Source: Roseibacterium beibuensis
GTDB lineage: Bacteria > Pseudomonadota > Alphaproteobacteria > Rhodobacterales > Rhodobacteraceae
NCBI RefSeq assembly: GCF_039542305.1
Contig: NZ_BAABHW010000002.1
Coordinates: 310,001 to 374,000, forward strand
Length of the DNA stretch: 64,000 nucleotides
Direction: 5' to 3'
Part shown: piece by piece, positions 61,502-64,000 of the stretch
How the letters are laid out: each line of letters opens with the position of its first letter
How positions within the stretch are numbered: the first letter of the stretch is position 1
Position numbers and translations under genes: made by a program
The notes under the pieces: model-generated
The model's database searches: none
What the model was told of the DNA's origin: nothing
Seen by the model: only the letters and a program-made list of their open reading frames with translations

Positions 61502-62827
61502 TCATTCCGCCGCGCCGCGATAGGGCGCGCCCTCGCCATAGGGCACGTTCCGACCCCCGTAGCGGCGCACCCGGATGTTGCATTGCTCGGCATGGCCCAC
61601 GAACCCTTCCAGCATGCACAGCCGCGAGCCATATTCGCCCACCAGGGTCGCCGCCTCGTCGGTCAGCACCTTCTGGTAGGAATGGGTCTTGAGGAACTTG
61701 CCCACCCAGAGACCGCCGGTGTAGCGCCCGGCGCGCTTGGTCGGCAGGGTGTGGTTCGTGCCGATCACCTTGTCGCCATTGGCCACGTTGGTCCGCGGCC
61801 CAAGGAACAGCGCCCCGTAATTCGTCATTTTCTCCAGGTACCAGTCATCGCGGTCGGTCATCACCTGCACATGCTCATAGGCCATCTCGTCGGCCACGCG
61901 CAGTATCTCGTCGTGCCCCTCGCACAGGATCACGTCGCCGTAATCCTGCCAGCTGGCCGAGGCCGTCTCTGCCGTGGGCAAAATTCCCAGCAGACGGTCC
62001 ACCTCGGCCAGCGTGGCCTCCGCGAGTGTGCGCGAATTCGTGATCAGGCAGGCGGGGGAGTTGTAGCCATGCTCGGCCTGGCCCAGCAGATCGGTCGCCA
62101 CCAGTTCCGCATCCACCGTGTCATCGGCGATGACCATGGTCTCGGTCGGCCCGGCGAACAGGTCGATCCCCACGCGCCCGAAAAGCTGCCGCTTGGCCTC
62201 GGCCACGAAGGCGTTGCCGGGTCCCACCAGCATGTCGACCGGCGCGATGCTCTCGGTCCCCAGCGCCATGGCGCCCACAGCCTGCACGCCACCGAGGCAC
62301 AGGATCTCGTCCGCGCCGCCCTCGTGCATCGCGGCCACGATGGCGGGGTGCGGTTTGCCCCCCACCGGCGGCGCGCTGGCAACGATCCGCCCCACGCCCG
62401 CGACCTTGGCGGTCAGCACCGACATATGCGCCGAAGCGACCATGGGAAACTTGCCGCCCGGCACGTAGCAGCCGACCGAGTTCACCGGGATATTGCGGTG
62501 GCCCAGGATCACGCCGGGCAGCGTTTCGACCTCGATATCGCGCATCGAGGCCTTCTGCGCCTCGGCGAAGCGGCGGATCTGGTCCTGCGCGAAGCGGATA
62601 TCTTCCATCTCGCGGGTCGAGACCTGGCTCATCGCCGCTTCGATCTCGGACGGGGTCAGGCGGAACGCCTCGGGCGTGTAGCCGTCGAACTTCGTGGACA
62701 AATCGCGCACGGCGGCATCGCCGCGTGTTTCGATATCCGACAGGATGCCTTCGACCACCGTTCGCGTTTTCGCGTCATCCTCGGCCCGTTCGGCCTCGGG
62801 CTTGCCGCGCTTGAGATACTCCGCCAT
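61502..62827 (-). CDS. Histidinol-dehydrogenase family protein, HpsN-like
   Basis: NAD-dependent dehydrogenase of the histidinol dehydrogenase fold, 441 residues from ATG 62827 (MAEYLKRGKPEAERAED) with GGGGAAGGA upstream. It contains the HisD core (GCYVPGGKFPMVASAHMSV, GPGNAFVAEAKR, GIDLFAGPTETMVIAD, QAEHGYNSPACLIT). It is most like HpsN, which oxidises 2,3-dihydroxypropane-1-sulfonate to sulfolactate. No his genes adjoin. The HpsN reading comes from memory of the family and context. Confidence 0.85.
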   Translation of the reverse strand: MAEYLKRGKPEAERAEDDAKTRTVVEGILSDIETRGDAAVRDLSTKFDGYTPEAFRLTPSEIEAAMSQVSTREMEDIRFAQDQIRRFAEAQKASMRDIEVETLPGVILGHRNIPVNSVGCYVPGGKFPMVASAHMSVLTAKVAGVGRIVASAPPVGGKPHPAIVAAMHEGGADEILCLGGVQAVGAMALGTESIAPVDMLVGPGNAFVAEAKRQLFGRVGIDLFAGPTETMVIADDTVDAELVATDLLGQAEHGYNSPACLITNSRTLAEATLAEVDRLLGILPTAETASASWQDYGDVILCEGHDEILRVADEMAYEHVQVMTDRDDWYLEKMTNYGALFLGPRTNVANGDKVIGTNHTLPTKRAGRYTGGLWVGKFLKTHSYQKVLTDEAATLVGEYGSRLCMLEGFVGHAEQCNIRVRRYGGRNVPYGEGAPYRGAAE

Positions 62828-62870
62828 CGCTGATCCTTCCCCGGACATGTCGGGCGCAGGATTCCGCAAT

Positions 62871-62886
62871 TTGCATACGAATGCAA
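62871..62886 (-). promoter_or_regulatory. TTGCAT-N4-ATGCAA palindrome upstream of the HpsN-like gene
   Basis: Perfect 6-bp arms with 4-bp centre, 44 bp upstream of the start codon. A -10-like TATGCA overlaps it in minus sense. Shape resembles operators of GntR-type catabolic regulators; no regulator gene is visible. Confidence 0.5.
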
Positions 62887-62896
62887 CACGGAACGG

Positions 62897-63586
62897 TCAG
62901 TCGGGGCAGACTGCGGCCCGGTAGGCCGCGATGGCCTGTGCAAGCGCCTCGGCCCGCCTGGGCAGGACGTTGAGGTAGAGCGTCTCGTCGATATAGATCG
63001 ACAGGCCCACATCCGCCTCACCGCTGCCATCCATGCGGGGAAAGACATCCTCGCGCAGGAAATTGACCCGTGCCGCCAAGGGGCCGTATGCGCCTGCCTG
63101 CACCCGCTGGAACAACGCGCGGAGGGCGCTGTTCAAACCCTCCTGCGGCAGGCCGCGGGCGAATTCCTCTTCCATCGTGTCGAGGATGGTGTTGGCTGCG
63201 GCCTGCAACTCGGGCAGATGCGCGGCATCCACCGGAAATTCGGCGATGCTGAAGGCGGGGACGCTGTCATCTTGCGTCACGATCATCGACTCGACGACCG
63301 GCGCCAACAGCGACAGGTCGAAGCGCATCTCGTCCCGCCCGGCGAGGACCTCGTAGCGCTGCCCATCAGGCGCGTCGATCCAGACGGGCGACGGCGTGAA
63401 GGTCTCGATCCGCAGCGCGCAGCCTTCCAGCGTGACGGTCATCTCGCGATGGAGCGTCTCGTTATCGGCCACGTCCACGATCAGGGCGGCGAGCGCGGCC
63501 GGGTCGCCCGCCTGCGCCGATAATGGGGACGCGGCGCATAGCGCGAGGGCAAGCGCCGTGGCGGCACGAACGGGGCGGATGGGCAT
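62897..63586 (-). CDS. Secreted protein, unknown function
   Basis: A 229-residue protein with a signal peptide (MPIRPVRAATALALALCAASPLSAQA). The mature part is mixed with two Cys (EGCALRIE near 55 and CPD at the end). A domain with FSIAEFPVDAAHLPELQAAANTILDTMEEEF is unrecognised. It lies 65 bp from the ABC ATPase gene end and 70 bp upstream of the HpsN-like gene. Confidence 0.72.
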   Translation of the reverse strand: MPIRPVRAATALALALCAASPLSAQAGDPAALAALIVDVADNETLHREMTVTLEGCALRIETFTPSPVWIDAPDGQRYEVLAGRDEMRFDLSLLAPVVESMIVTQDDSVPAFSIAEFPVDAAHLPELQAAANTILDTMEEEFARGLPQEGLNSALRALFQRVQAGAYGPLAARVNFLREDVFPRMDGSGEADVGLSIYIDETLYLNVLPRRAEALAQAIAAYRAAVCPD

Positions 63587-63651
63587 GAGGCACTCCGGTC
63601 AATCTGCAACTGACCGCAGGCTAGACCGGTTTTCGCCCCGCGCCCAAGCCC

Positions 63652-64000
63652 TTAGCGAATGGCCTGCCCCTCGGGGTCGAAGAAATGCAGCTTGCCGGAG
63701 GCGAAGCTCAGGCCGACCTTTTCGCCATTGCGATGCTCGGCCTCGCCATCCACGCGGACGGTCAGCTTGCCTGCCCCGCCGCAATCCACGATCAGGAACG
63801 TATCGGCGCCCAAGTATTCCACCAGGTCGATCCGCCCGTCCAGATCGCCCGTGCCGGGGGCCACGATCTCGATCGCCTCGGGCCGGATGCCCAGCTTGAC
63901 CGCGCCATCCTTGCCCGGCGCAGCACCGCTGCGCCCGTCTTCGAGGTGGTACTCCCCGCCCGAGACGGAACAGGGCAGGATGTTCATCTTGGGGCTGCCG
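63652..64000 (-). CDS. ABC transporter ATPase, C-terminal part (UgpC/MalK type)
   Basis: Only the C-terminal 115 residues are in the window, from GSPKMNILPC onward. The GSPKMN motif and TOBE-like segments (GIRPEAIEIV; LVEYLGADTFLIVDC; VGLSFASGKLHFFD) identify the regulatory domain of MalK/UgpC-like ATPases for sugars or glycerol-3-phosphate. Catalytic motifs lie outside. The transported substrate is not determinable. Confidence 0.85.
   Translation of the reverse strand, partial: GSPKMNILPCSVSGGEYHLEDGRSGAAPGKDGAVKLGIRPEAIEIVAPGTGDLDGRIDLVEYLGADTFLIVDCGGAGKLTVRVDGEAEHRNGEKVGLSFASGKLHFFDPEGQAIR

Noticed and set aside
61502..62827. Histidine biosynthesis gene hisD
   Set aside because: No other his genes nearby, and the neighbours and N-terminus (YLKRGKPEAE) fit the HpsN branch better.

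Overview
The window is high-GC, densely packed bacterial DNA that reads as chromosome of a marine Rhodobacteraceae (Roseobacter-type alphaproteobacterium). This rests on gene content and order: a 14-gene complex I locus riddled with small accessory genes and continuing into birA-coaX-rnj, a PhaR-controlled polyhydroxyalkanoate locus, leucine catabolism, a gamma-glutamyl-polyamine-type cluster, and a histidinol-dehydrogenase-like sulfonate gene. No rRNA, tRNA, CRISPR array, insertion sequence or phage gene was seen.

Layout. (1) 1-3314, plus strand: 3' part of prfC (release factor 3), a conserved Cys protein, an ExoD-family membrane protein and a secreted protein. (2) 3468-5153: DEAD-box helicase with a long basic tail, convergent with rnj across a shared 19-bp-stem terminator. 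(3) 5232-29699, minus strand: nuoA-B-C-[sulfotransferase]-D-[secreted]-E-[three to four accessory]-F-[lipoprotein, membrane, DUF5333-like]-G-[lipoprotein]-H-I-[CMD]-J-K-L-M-N-birA-coaX-rnj. All fourteen Nuo subunits are intact. A strong sigma70-like promoter precedes nuoA and a terminator lies after nuoD. (4) 29861-41853, minus strand: ivd, mccB, ASCH protein, mccA, GST, HMG-CoA lyase, crotonase, quinone-reductase-like protein, acyl-CoA ligase and an MFS transporter. Together these cover the leucine branch from isovaleryl-CoA to acetyl-CoA plus acetoacetate, behind a promoter with a large dyad operator at the start point. (5) 42330-44449, plus strand: PhzF-like, TerB-like and PhnD-like proteins after a 476-bp hairpin-rich spacer. 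(6) 44529-55917, plus strand: polar amino-acid/opine-type ABC transporter, two glutamine-synthetase-like ligases, a glutamine amidotransferase, a FAD amine oxidase and two PLP aminotransferases, interrupted by a lactate-dehydrogenase remnant on the other strand. (7) 55983-60550: phaR, phaP, phaC (minus) and divergent phaZ (plus), with PhaR-type CTGC-N3-GCAG boxes at phaP and phaR. (8) 60564-64000, minus strand: SDR dehydrogenase, HpsN-like dehydrogenase, a secreted protein and the end of a sugar/glycerol-phosphate-type ABC ATPase.

The most original material is the accessory set inside the complex I locus. A roughly 70-residue helix-hairpin-helix module occurs three times (fused to NuoE, in a membrane-anchored protein, in a soluble protein), and the membrane anchor occurs a second time on its own. 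Other points worth attention are a sulfotransferase between nuoC and nuoD, tandem perfect hairpins in two intergenic regions, a recurring terminator-like composite element, and several well-formed operators.
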